A stretch of DNA of 64,000 nucleotides from DATARH01 sp963773625. Its GTDB lineage: Bacteria > Pseudomonadota > Alphaproteobacteria > ATCC43930 > CGMCC-115725. Below, piece after piece: positions 27,480-36,569 of this stretch. The position numbers were made by a program, and so were the translations under genes. How positions within the stretch are numbered: the first letter of the stretch is position 1; every line of letters begins with the position of its first letter. The stretch covers positions 92,877 to 156,876 of the forward strand of contig CAVZCJ010000022.1 in assembly GCA_963773625.1 (NCBI GenBank), read 5' to 3'. The notes below the pieces were generated by a model, which was not told the origin of the DNA, searched no databases, and saw only the letters and a list, made by a program, of their open reading frames with translations.

Positions 27480-29576
27480 ATGTCCGACGCGGTTATCCAG
27501 ATCGAAGGCGTGACCCGAACTTATCACGTCGGCGACATCGACGTTCACGCGCTCGCCGGCATCGACTTCACCGTCGAGCGCGGCGAGTTCGTCGCCATCA
27601 TGGGATCGTCGGGTTCCGGCAAATCGACCCTGATGTCGATCCTCGGTTGCCTCGATCGCCCATCGACCGGCCGTTATCTGCTTGATGGCATCGACGTCGC
27701 GGGGCTCCCGGAGCCCGATCTTGCCCGCATCCGCAGCGAGCGGCTGGGCTTTGTGTTCCAGATGTTCAATCTGCTGTCGCGCACGACCGCGGCGGAGAAC
27801 GTGGCCTTGCCGCTGCTCTATTCGGATGGGGGAAAGTCCGGGAGCAAGACGCGTTTTGACCGAGCGCGGGAGGCTTTGGACCGGCTCGGGCTCGGCGATC
27901 GTGCGGGAAACACGCCGAGCCAGCTCTCGGGCGGCCAGCAGCAGCGGGTGGCGATCGCACGGGCCCTGATCAATTCGCCCAGTCTGCTCCTTGCCGACGA
28001 GCCGACCGGCAATCTCGACACGCGTAACTCGCACGAGATCATGCAGACGCTGACGCAGCTCAACCGCGAAGAGGGCGTCACGATCGTCCTGGTGACGCAC
28101 GAAACCGACATCGCCGCCTACGCCAATCGCACCGTGACGATGCGCGATGGCCGCATTCTCACCGACGAGCGCAAGAAGTCCAGCATCCCCGCGCCGCCGC
28201 CGGCGGCAACGGACTTGTCGATCTTTCACCCGCATTCACCCGCCGAAATAGCGAGTGGCGCCCCGCTTTCCTGGGCCTTCGGCCTGATGATCCTGGCCGC
28301 GGCGGCGCAAGCCCTTGCGCGGAACAAAATGCGTTCGGCGCTGACCATGCTTGGCGTGTTCGTTGGCGTAGCCGCGCTGATCGCGATGGTGGCTATCGGG
28401 CAAGGCGCCAACGATGCCGTGAAGAAGCAGATCGAGAGCCTCGGCACCAACCTGATCGTCGTCGTCCCGGGCGCGGTGACGAACATGGGAGCCCGCGGCG
28501 GAACGGGCAGCGCCTCGACTTTGACCGTTACCGACGCCCAGACGATCCGGCGGGAGGACCAAGCGGTCGGGCAGGTGGCCTATCTGATCCGGCAGCCGGG
28601 CCAGACCCAATACGCCAGCCAGAATTGGACGACGGTCATACAGGGCGTTACCGCCAACTACCCACCGATCACCAATTGGCAGATAGCCGCGGGCCGCGGC
28701 ATCAGCACCGAAGACCAAAGCAGCGCCGCGCTCGTGGCGGTGATTGGCCAGACGGTCGTCAACAACCTCTTTGCGCCCTCGGACAACCCGATCGGCGCCG
28801 TCATCCTGGTCAAGGGCGTGCCGCTACGCGTCATCGGCACGCTCGTCTCTAAAGGCCAATCGACCTATGGCCAGGATCAGGACGACCTCGTCATGGTGCC
28901 ATTCAGCACGGCCGAGGCAAAGGTGCTCGGTGTTGCCGCGCCGACGCAAACGGTAACGACCAGCGCGATCTTTCTGCCGCAGCCCAACCCCTATGGCATC
29001 CAGTCGCGCCTGACCGGCTTCGTCAACCAGATCTATGTTCAGGCCGCGAGCGAAACCCAGGTCCAGGCCGCGATCGCTCAGGTCACCGCGACATTGGCGC
29101 GCCGCCACCATATAAGGCCGGGCGACGTCAACGATTTCGCCGTGCGCAACCTCAGTCAAATCGCCAGTGCCAGGGAGGGCAGCAGCCAGGTCATGGCGCT
29201 GCTACTTGCGTCGGTAGCCTCGATTTCCTTGCTCGTTGGCGGCATCGGTATCATGAACATCCTGCTGGTCTCGGTGACCGAGCGCACGCGCGAGATTGGC
29301 TTGCGCATGGCGATCGGCGCCCGTCGCCTGCACGTGATGCTGCAGTTCCTCACCGAGGCCGTGTTTCTGAGCCTTGTCGGCGGTGTAGCGGGCATCATCT
29401 TCGGCGTCGGTGTATCTGAGACGATCTCCCTCGTCGCGGGTTGGCCGACACCGATCTCGCCGACCGCGATCCTCGGCGGGTTCGCCTTCTCAGCCGCGGT
29501 CGGCATCTTTTTTGGCTATTACCCGGCGCGCAAGGCGTCACGCCTCGACCCGATCGAGGCGCTGCGCTACGAGTAG
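27480..29576 (+). CDS. macB: MacB-family ABC transporter, fused ATPase-permease
   Basis: A 698-residue MacB-type protein. The N-terminal ATPase has Walker A GSSGSGKST (near residue 44), signature LSGGQQQRVAIARAL and Walker B LLADEPTGNLD. A linker leads to the permease with one membrane helix (~285), a large periplasmic domain (~310-570) and three C-terminal helices containing the conserved GGIGIMNILLVSVTERTREIGLRMAIGAR block. It drives periplasmic substrates (macrolides, peptides, siderophores or lipids in other species) through a MacA/TolC-like pathway. It starts 16 bases after macA; the reading frame is complete. Confidence 0.92.
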   Translation: MSDAVIQIEGVTRTYHVGDIDVHALAGIDFTVERGEFVAIMGSSGSGKSTLMSILGCLDRPSTGRYLLDGIDVAGLPEPDLARIRSERLGFVFQMFNLLSRTTAAENVALPLLYSDGGKSGSKTRFDRAREALDRLGLGDRAGNTPSQLSGGQQQRVAIARALINSPSLLLADEPTGNLDTRNSHEIMQTLTQLNREEGVTIVLVTHETDIAAYANRTVTMRDGRILTDERKKSSIPAPPPAATDLSIFHPHSPAEIASGAPLSWAFGLMILAAAAQALARNKMRSALTMLGVFVGVAALIAMVAIGQGANDAVKKQIESLGTNLIVVVPGAVTNMGARGGTGSASTLTVTDAQTIRREDQAVGQVAYLIRQPGQTQYASQNWTTVIQGVTANYPPITNWQIAAGRGISTEDQSSAALVAVIGQTVVNNLFAPSDNPIGAVILVKGVPLRVIGTLVSKGQSTYGQDQDDLVMVPFSTAEAKVLGVAAPTQTVTTSAIFLPQPNPYGIQSRLTGFVNQIYVQAASETQVQAAIAQVTATLARRHHIRPGDVNDFAVRNLSQIASAREGSSQVMALLLASVASISLLVGGIGIMNILLVSVTERTREIGLRMAIGARRLHVMLQFLTEAVFLSLVGGVAGIIFGVGVSETISLVAGWPTPISPTAILGGFAFSAAVGIFFGYYPARKASRLDPIEALRYE

Positions 29577-29603
29577 GATCGCGGCGGTGCGTGGCGTGTG
29601 TGG

Positions 29604-30002
29604 TTACAGGGCGTCGGCGCCGGCCTTGGCGCAGTCCTCGTCCTCCTGCGAGGTGCCGCCGCCGACGCCGCAGGCGCCGACCAGCACGCCATTGCGGAAC
29701 AGCGGCACCGCGCCCTGCCCCATGATCATGTGCCCGCCCTCGGCCTCACGGATGCCGGCCGGGGTCGGCTGGGCGGCGCGCTCCTGCATGACGCCGCTCG
29801 GCCGCGCGAAGGCCGCCGAAGCCACGGCCTTGCCCTGGCTGCCGTAGACGCCGGCGAAGAACGCGCCGTCCATGCGCTGAAAGGCGACGAGGCGGCCGCC
29901 GTCGTCGACCACCGCGGCGCTGACCTTGATGTTGAGGTCGGCGGCCTTCTTCAAGGTCGCGCGCAAAACCCGGTTAGCTTGATTGAGCGTGATGCTGGCC
30001 AT
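29604..30002 (-). CDS. GlcG/HbpS family heme-binding-like protein
   Basis: A 132-residue protein of the GlcG/HbpS (DUF336) family. It shows the family layout LNQANRVLRATLKKAADLNIKVSAAVVDDGGRLVAFQRMDGA and the glycine-rich C-terminal GACGVGGGTSQEDEDCAKAG. Members include HbpS heme sensors and GlcG of the glycolate locus, but many are uncharacterised. It lies downstream of the CoA-transferase gene on the same strand, 27 bases away, so it may serve the same degradation pathway. There is no signal peptide. Confidence 0.85.
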   Translation of the reverse strand: MASITLNQANRVLRATLKKAADLNIKVSAAVVDDGGRLVAFQRMDGAFFAGVYGSQGKAVASAAFARPSGVMQERAAQPTPAGIREAEGGHMIMGQGAVPLFRNGVLVGACGVGGGTSQEDEDCAKAGADAL

Positions 30003-30029
30003 CTCGTTTCCTCTCGGTTGGTTGATTGA

Positions 30030-32182
30030 CTACCCCAAAGCACCCGATGCATGCAGCTCGGCAATCCTCTCCGCCGGCAACCCGAGCACGTCGCGCAATA
30101 CCGTATCGGTGTCGGCGCCGAGGCCCGGCGCCGGGCCGGCGGCGCGGCCGAAGCTGGCCCGCCAGGGCAGACCCGGCAGCACGCCCCGCTTGTGTCCGCC
30201 GTCATACGCGTCCCAGAAACCGCGCGCCCGCAAATGCGCATCCTCGACGAGGTCGGTCGAGCTCATCAGCGCCGCCGCCGGAATGCCGAAGCGGCGCAGC
30301 ATCGCGGCGGTCGGCGCCGCGTCTTCGCCCCGCGCCCATGCTGCGATCATGGCTTCGATTTCGCGCCGCCGCTCGCGCCTTGCCGCGAGATCGAGCCCGG
30401 CCAGCGTCGTCATGCCGGGAACCGCCGCGCACAACGCGCCCCACTCGCCGTTATCTTTTGCCGCGATGCTTAGCCAGTCGTCTTCGCCGGCGCAGCGCCA
30501 AGCGCCGTGCGGGAAGTAGCGGTCGCTGTCGTTTCCCTTGGGGCGAGGCTTCTCTCCGAGTTGGGTCGCGAGCAGCGGCTCGGCCATGGTCCACAGCATC
30601 GCCTCGATCATCGAGAAGTCGACGCGGGCGACCTGTCCGTCGCGGGCGCGCCGCCACAGCGAGGCCGCCGCGATGAAGGCCAGCATCAGCCCGCACATCG
30701 GGTCGAGCCAGGCGAAGCCGACGCGCGGCGACAGTTCCGGATGGCGATTGAGCCCCGCGAACCCGGCATAGCATTGCAGCAACGTGCCATAGGCGACGGC
30801 TTGCGCCTCCGGCCCGGTGCGCCCCATCCCCGAGGCCGAAACGTAGATCAGGTTGGGGTTGAGCGCCTGGAGTTCGGCGGCGCCGAGACCGAGCCGGTCC
30901 ATGACCCCGGTAGCAAAATTCTCGACCAGCACGTCGCAGCGCGCGGCCAAGTCGCGGGCAATGCGCGACGGCCTCGGGTCTCTTCAGATCGAGGACGATG
31001 CCCTTCTTGGCCTGGCCAAGCACGGTGTGCAGCTCGCTGGCGCGGCCAGGGTCGCCGCGGCCCGGCGCCTCGACCTTGATCACCTCCGCCCCCATCGCGG
31101 CGAGGTAGCGCGTTGTCGTCGGCCCAGCGATCACCCAGGAGAAATCGAGCACGCGGACGCCGGAGAGCGGCAGTTTGCCGGGATCGACCTGCTTGGCGGC
31201 TCGCGCGGCGAGGCTCAGCCCGAACGGGGGGCTCGGCGCCTTGACCTGCTTGCCGCCGACCGTCGCGTGCCGCCAGAAGCGGCGATGCGCCAATTGCGGC
31301 GAGGCGAGTTGTTCCTCCGGCTCGCGCAGCGGGAAGCTCGGAACATGCGCGTCCTGCGCTGCATCGGCGATCCATTGCTTCGTGCGCCGCCGGCTCCATT
31401 CCGACATCAGGGCGTGCAGCGCGTCCCAGTTGGCGACCCTGTCAGGTTTGGTCGCAAAGCGCGGGTCGCGGCCCCATTCGGGCGATCCCATGACCTCGAG
31501 CCACGCGGCCCATTGCCGATCCTCGCGCGGCGAGATCGCGGCGTAGCCGTCGCTGGCCGGCAGGATCGTCAACCGTGGCGCCGTTGCCGTCGCCGACCCG
31601 CTTGCGCGGCCGCGCCTTGCCGCCGAGCCCGGCATTGGCGAGCTCAGTCATCGCCATGGTCGCCAGCGCTTCCTCGATCGACACGTCGACGACCGAGCCG
31701 GGACTCGCACCCATGCAGGCGCACGCCGCCGCGAGCCCGCCGATGAAGGCGGACTGCTCGCCGACCGGGCGGATCGGCGCCTCGGCGAGATCGTCGACCT
31801 GCCCAGTCAGGAGCTTGGCGATGCCGCTGGCATAAAGCAGCGTCAGATCGCTTGCCGGGATCGTCGGCGCGCGGCCCGGTCTGCCCGAACGGCGAGATGG
31901 TGACGATGACCGCCGTCGCATTGCGCTTGCGCAGCGCCAAGGGATCGCGCCCGGCCGCACGCAGTTCCGCGGGCCGGCCCTCCACCACGATCAGATCGGC
32001 CGCGGCCAGCGCGGCGGCGCTCCCTCCGCCTTGCCGCCATTGAGGTATTCGCCAAGCAAGGTGGAGCGGTCGGCGTCGATGCAGCGTACCTCGGCGCCGA
32101 GATCGGCAAAAAGCCGCCCCGTGACCGCCGCGGCCAGCCCGCCGCCCAATTGCACCACCCGGTATCCCGCCAGCAGCGCCAT
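30030..32182 (-). CDS. Double-domain CaiB/BaiF CoA-transferase (four one-base frameshifts)
   Basis: About 716 residues when restored, with two family III CoA-transferase domains in tandem. Domain 1 starts MALLAGYRVVQLGGGLAAAVTGRLFADLGAEVR; domain 2 starts GVRVLDFSWVIAGPTTTRYLAAMGAEVIKVEAPGRGD and contains NPNLIYVSASGMGRTGPEA. Frame breaks are at 32019-32026 (one base missing), 31868-31876, 31580-31600 and 30961-30968 (one extra base each). Every break is bridged by well-conserved sequence, and the total length is then a multiple of three. These enzymes move CoA between carboxylic acids, here probably in a degradation route together with the neighbouring hydratases. Confidence 0.75.
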
Positions 32183-32267
32183 CGCCCTCCCCTGACCCCT
32201 GAAGCGTGACGAACGCGGGCGGATCGGTCAATCTGCGGCAATGCAAGGCTGACGGGAGGGAGATGCC

Positions 32268-32867
32268 ATGCTGATCTTTTATTTCGCGCCGGGTTCGAGC
32301 TCGATGGCGACGCATATCGCGCTGCACGAAACCGGCGCCGCATTCGAACCGCGCCTCTTATCATTCAAGAACAAGGAGCAGCAGCGCCCCAACTATCTGG
32401 CGCTCAACCCCGAGGGCAAGGTCCCGGCGCTGGTCATCGACGGCACCGTGCTGACCGAGGTGGCGGCTACTCTCTATTACCTGGCCAAGACCTATCCGGC
32501 GGCCGGGCTATGGCCACAGGGCGGTATCATGGGCGAGGCGCAGGCCGTGTCGTGGATGTCGTTCATCGCCGCGACGGTGCATCCCTCGCGCCGCGCCGGC
32601 GAGGAGCCTTGGCGCGCGGTGTTTCACCTCTGCGAGAAGCGCCTCTCCGGGCAGGACTGGGCGGCCGGCGGCGCCTATTCGATCGCCGACATCCACCTGT
32701 TCCGCCTGTTCTGGCGTTTTGTCGACGCGCTGCACCCCGACCGGTCGATCTATCCCGGACTCTACCGCCACTACGACCGCATGATGGCCCGGACGGCGGT
32801 TAAGAAGACGATCGAGATCGAAAACGGCATCGGCTACGAGTTTCCGGTCGGCGCCGGGACGCGCTAA
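32268..32867 (+). CDS. Glutathione S-transferase family protein
   Basis: A 199-residue GST: an N-terminal thioredoxin-like domain with FAPGSSSMATHIALHE (putative catalytic Ser/Tyr region), the cis-Pro segment KVPALVIDG and the glutathione-binding LTEVAATLYYLA, then an all-helical C-terminal domain with GGAYSIADIHLFRLF. The last codons GAGTR-stop coincide with one copy of a 17-bp direct repeat, and a small GIY-YIG element begins directly after the stop. The protein itself is intact. The substrate is unknown. Confidence 0.85.
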   Translation: MLIFYFAPGSSSMATHIALHETGAAFEPRLLSFKNKEQQRPNYLALNPEGKVPALVIDGTVLTEVAATLYYLAKTYPAAGLWPQGGIMGEAQAVSWMSFIAATVHPSRRAGEEPWRAVFHLCEKRLSGQDWAAGGAYSIADIHLFRLFWRFVDALHPDRSIYPGLYRHYDRMMARTAVKKTIEIENGIGYEFPVGAGTR

Positions 32868-32912
32868 CGCAAAACGATCCTCATCCTGAGAACACCGCGG
32901 CGGCTAAACCAA

Positions 32913-32957
32913 TCCTCATCCTGAGGAGGCCGCGAAGCGGCCATCTCGAAGGACGCA
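32913..32957 (+). repeat. Palindromic element, left of GIY-YIG gene
   Basis: CCTCATCCTGAGGAG arm (32914-32928), a variable hairpin of GCCGCGAAGCGGC, then a CTCGAAGGACGCA arm. The arms match the right-hand element exactly in inverted orientation. A truncated copy of the first arm lies at 32878-32890. The element ends five bases before the nuclease start codon. Confidence 0.85.
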
Positions 32958-32962
32958 ATCTC

Positions 32963-33259
32963 TTGTCCGCGCACCTCTACATGCTGCGATGTGCCGATGG
33001 TTCGTATTACGTCGGAACCACGCGCACCAATCTCGAACGGCGCGTCGCCGAACATCAGACCGGAAGCTTTGGCGGCTATACCTCGACACGCCGCCCGGTG
33101 ACGCTGGTGTTCAGTCAGCATTTCCAGCGAATCACCGACGCCATCGCTGCTGAGCGGCAGCTCAAAGGATGGCGGCGCGACAAAAAAGAAGCGCTGATCC
33201 GAGGCGAATTTGAGCTGCTCCCGACGCTAGCTGGGCGCGGCATCAGGGCGGCGCGTTAG
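32963..33259 (+). CDS. GIY-YIG nuclease family protein
   Basis: A 98-residue single-domain GIY-YIG protein. The motif reads LYMLRCADGSYYVGTTRTNLERRVAEHQ: the GIY-equivalent Tyr, YVG for YIG, the catalytic Arg in NLERR and a His, then the Glu in AAERQLKGWRR. This matches the small UPF0213/YhbQ-like group. Start is a TTG at 32963, needed because the motif begins at residue 5 and no ATG lies before it. Palindromic repeats of one family stand immediately on both sides in inverted orientation, so gene and repeats look like one unit. Whether it cleaves DNA is unproven. Confidence 0.85.
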   Translation: MSAHLYMLRCADGSYYVGTTRTNLERRVAEHQTGSFGGYTSTRRPVTLVFSQHFQRITDAIAAERQLKGWRRDKKEALIRGEFELLPTLAGRGIRAAR

Positions 33260-33265
33260 CGTAGG

Positions 33266-33313
33266 TGCGTCCTTCGAGACGCGACCCTACCGGGTCGCTC
33301 CTCAGGATGAGGA
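33266..33313 (-). repeat. Palindromic element, right of GIY-YIG gene
   Basis: Inverted counterpart of the element at 32913-32957: TGCGTCCTTCGAG arm, a different internal hairpin (GCGACCCTACCGGGTCGC) and the CTCCTCAGGATGAGG arm. The conserved arms with a swapped hairpin show two members of one repeat family rather than a simple duplication. It begins six bases after the nuclease stop. Confidence 0.85.
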
Positions 33314-33372
33314 CCGTAAAGTGGCTCTCCCATGCAAGCTGACGAGGCCCCAATGAGTGGCGCCGGGACGCG

Positions 33373-34143
33373 CTAGCCCAGCGCGCGGCCCTTGCGGGCG
33401 ATGAAGTCGGGGAAGGCGTCCTCTGCCTTGGCGCCGCGCACCACATGCGTGGTGAAGTGGCGCTCGGCCTCGTACTGCTCTTCGAGGTTCATGCTCATTT
33501 GCTTCAGCATCAGCTGCTTGATGCCGATCACCGCGGCGCGGTTGTTGGCGGCGATGGTGCGCGCGAGCTCCATGGTCTTGGCGCGCAACTCGGCGCGTGG
33601 CACGAGGTGGTTGAGGAGCCCAATGCGATACGCTTCCTCCGCCTCGACAATTCGGGCTGAGAACAGGAGCTCCTTGGCCATCGGCCACCCGACCTGGTTG
33701 GGCAAGGTCCAAGTGCTGTTGATGCGGCCATAGGCGGCGGCGAGGAAGCGAAATTTGGAGTCCTCGCAGCCGATCCGCATGTCGAGCGAGGAGGCAAGTA
33801 CCCCGGCGCCACCATAGGCGAGCCCGTTCATCATGCCGATCGTCGGTTTGGCGCTGGCGCCGATCTCGTAGGAACTGCGGGTGCGGCGGGCGTCCTGCTC
33901 GGCGTCGCTGAGCCGTCGATCGTCCTCGCGCTGCTCGTGGATGTCGCCGCCAGCCGAGAAGGCGCGGCCGGCCCCGGTAATGACGATACAGCCGACATTA
34001 TCGTCGGCGTCCATCGCCTTCACCGCGTCACGCAGCTCGGACGACAGCTTGCGGTTCATCGCGTTCAAGACCTCCGGCCGGTTGAGGGTGATGACCCCGG
34101 CCCCGTCTTCGATCTCGACCAGGATGTGTTCGTAGTCGCTCAT
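33373..34143 (-). CDS. Enoyl-CoA hydratase/isomerase family protein
   Basis: A 256-residue crotonase-fold protein. Oxyanion-hole segments are AFSAGGDIHEQRE (about residue 62) and NGLAYGGAGVLASSLDMRIG (about 107). It starts MSDYEHILVEIEDGAGVITLNRPEVLNAMN, the standard family opening. The usual catalytic Glu positions are not clearly conserved, so hydratase, isomerase or ligase activity is open. It is co-directional with the molybdenum hydroxylase gene upstream (10-base gap), suggesting one operon. Its stop lies inside one copy of the 17-bp direct repeat of the GIY-YIG element. Confidence 0.85.
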   Translation of the reverse strand: MSDYEHILVEIEDGAGVITLNRPEVLNAMNRKLSSELRDAVKAMDADDNVGCIVITGAGRAFSAGGDIHEQREDDRRLSDAEQDARRTRSSYEIGASAKPTIGMMNGLAYGGAGVLASSLDMRIGCEDSKFRFLAAAYGRINSTWTLPNQVGWPMAKELLFSARIVEAEEAYRIGLLNHLVPRAELRAKTMELARTIAANNRAAVIGIKQLMLKQMSMNLEEQYEAERHFTTHVVRGAKAEDAFPDFIARKGRALG

Positions 34144-34153
34144 GCTATCTCTC

Positions 34154-36452
34154 CTAGCTCCGCATCGCCCGCCAGACCCGCGCCGGAGTCGCGGGTCCGT
34201 CGAAATGTTTGCCGCCGATCGCCGCCAGCGCGTCGTGGATCGCGTTGTGGATCACCGGGAAAGCAGCGATCATGCCGGGCTCGCCCGCGCCCTTGACCCC
34301 GAGCGGGTTGGTGGTGCAGCGAGTCGGGTTGAACGCAAGGCTGAACGACGGCAGATCGTCGGCGCGCGGCAGCGGGTAGTCCATGAATGAGGCGGCGAGC
34401 ATCTGACCCGAATCCGGGTCATAGACCGCCTGTTCGAGCAGCGCCTGGCCGCTGCCCTGCGCGATCGCACCGTGCGCCTGGCCCGACGCCACCATCGGAT
34501 TGACCAGCACCCCGTAATCGTCGACCGCGGTGTAGCGGTCGAGCGTCACCTGGCCGGTCTCGGGATCGATCTCGACCTCGGCAACGTGGGTGCCGTTGGG
34601 GAACGTCATGAACTCGCGCGTCCAGAAATGATAGGTGTCGAGCGGCGTCCCGGCCTCGCGCGCGGTCTTGGCGACATCCAAGAGCGACACCCGCCGGTCG
34701 GTGCCGGACACGACGAACTCGCCGTCGGCGAACTGGATGTCGGCGTCGGCTGCCTCGAGCATTTCGGCGGCGACGCGCGTGCCCTTCAGCACGATCTCCT
34801 CGGCGGCGCGGAAGATCGCGGTGCCGCCCATATAGGTCGCCCGCGAGCTGCCGTGGCCGCCGCCATGCGGGATGAGGTCGGTGTCGCCCTGCTTCAATTT
34901 GATCAGGTCGTTGGGCAGGCCGAGCCGGTCGGCGAGGATCTGCGGGAAGGTCGTCTCGTGACCTTGCCCGATATGCTGCGTGCCGGTGATCAGCGACACC
35001 GAGCCGTCCGCCTCGAAGCGGATATCGACGTTTTCCGACGGATTACCGCCGGTTCCCTTGATGTGATAGACGAAACCGAGCCCGCGCAGCCTTCCCTTGG
35101 CCTCGCTGGCCCGTCGCCGCGCCGCGAAGCCGCCGACATCGGCCGCGGCGAGCCCACGGTCAAAGGTCTCCGGAAAGGTGCCGCTGTCCACCTGGTTGCC
35201 GACCGCGTTGGTCATCGGCATCGCCGCCGCCGGCACCAAGTTCCTGCGGCGCAACTCGGCGCGGTCGAAGCCGCATTGCCGCGCCGCCTTGTCGATCAGC
35301 CGCTCGATAATGTTGTTGGCCTCGCCGTAGCCGGGGCCGCGCAGCACGCCGATCGGCGCGGCGTTGGTGAAGACGCCGGTGACGTGCAGATCGATCGCCG
35401 GGATGCGATAGACCGTGCCGGGCAGAAACGCGTACTGGAAGGTCTGCACCGCCGCCGAGCTGCCGGCGAGATAGGCGCCGAGATTGGCGGTGCTGGCGAC
35501 CTTGAGCGCGAGGAAATTGCCGTCAACATCGAGCGCCAGCGACGCCTCCGCATGCTGGTCGCGGCCCTGATGGTCGGCGAGAAATACCTCGCCGCGCGTC
35601 GCGATCCATTTGACCGGGCGGCCGACCCGCTTCGCCGCCCACAGCAGCAGCGGATGCTCGGGATAGACGAAATTCTTAGCGCCGAACCCGCCGCCGACAT
35701 CGGGCGCGACAAAGCGCACCCGCGATGGCTCGACCCCGAGCGAGCGCGCAGTGAAGTCGCGCGTGACATGAATGCTCTGGGCAGAGACATAAGCGGTGTA
35801 GCGGCCGGTGGCCGGGTCGTAGGTGCCGACGATGCCGCGCGGCTCCATCGGGTTGGTGACGACGCGGTGGTTGTCGAGACTGATGGTCACGACATGCGCC
35901 GCCTTGGCGAAGGCCGCGTCGGTTGCCGCCGCGTCGCCGTGCCGCCAGTCGAGGCTGAGATTGCCCGGCGCCTTGTCGGCGAGCAGCGGCGCGCCCGGCG
36001 CCCGCGCCGCCTCAGGCGTCGTGACCGCGGGCAGCGGGCGGTAATCGACCGCGACCAATTCGGCGGCGTCCAGCGCCTGGTCGCGGGTTTCGGCGACGAT
36101 CAGCGCTACCGCCTCGCCGACATGACGCACCTTATCGCCCGCCAAGAGCGGCTGCGGCTCGAAGGCGAATGGCTCGCCGGTGACGGTGTTGGTCTCGGCG
36201 CCAGGCCGCAGCGGTAGACAGACCATCCGCCGCGATTTCAGCCGCGGTCAGCACCGCCAGCACTCCGGGCGCCCGCCGCGCCGCGCCCGCGTCGACGCCT
36301 GCGATCCGCGCGTGCGCGTGCGGCGAGCGCAGGATCGCCGCGTGCGCCAGGCCGTCGAAAGCGATGTCGTCGAGATAGCGCCCGCGCCCGGTGAGGAAGC
36401 GCACATCCTCGCGCCGCTTCGGCGCGTCGCCGATCTTCGAGCGAACCGTCAT
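34154..36452 (-). CDS. Xanthine dehydrogenase/aldehyde oxidase-type molybdopterin subunit (one-base frameshift)
   Basis: About 765 residues when restored; the large molybdenum-binding subunit of the CoxL/XdhB family. The N-terminus (IGDAPKRREDVRFLTGRGRYLDD, SPHAHARI) is in another frame from the rest because of one extra base at 36216-36224. The main part shows VAPDVGGGFGAKNFVYPEH, then VLRGPGYGEANNIIERL in place of the AYRGAGR active-site loop of form II enzymes, and GQGHETTFPQILADRLGLP. The CO-dehydrogenase AYxCSFR loop is absent, so CO oxidation is unlikely. FAD and [2Fe-2S] subunits are not in the window. The downstream hydratase probably shares the transcript. Confidence 0.82.
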
Positions 36453-36569
36453 CGTCCCATCCATCGCCAGCGCAGCATATACGCGCCCCCACGTACTCGT
36501 CAGCGGCTTCGCCACCGTCGGGAATGACATTATGCTGGCGGCAACGGGTTGGTCAGGGACGGCGCGCTG

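Larger units (their letters stand above)
32850..33375. mobile_element. Candidate small GIY-YIG mobile element with flanking 17-bp direct repeats
   Basis: A block of 492 bp lies between two exact copies of GGCGCCGGGACGCGCTA (32850-32866 and 33359-33375). Inside, a palindromic element (32913-32957) and its inverted counterpart (33266-33313) closely bracket a GIY-YIG nuclease gene. The left direct repeat ends in the GST stop codon and the right one ends in the stop codon of the convergent hydratase. Removing the block plus one repeat joins both genes at a shared CTAG. This is what a target-site duplication would look like. Mobility is inferred, not shown. Confidence 0.6.

Noticed and set aside
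34154..36452. Carbon monoxide dehydrogenase large subunit
   Set aside because: The form I active-site loop AYxCSFR is missing; the sequence there is VLRGPGYGEA.
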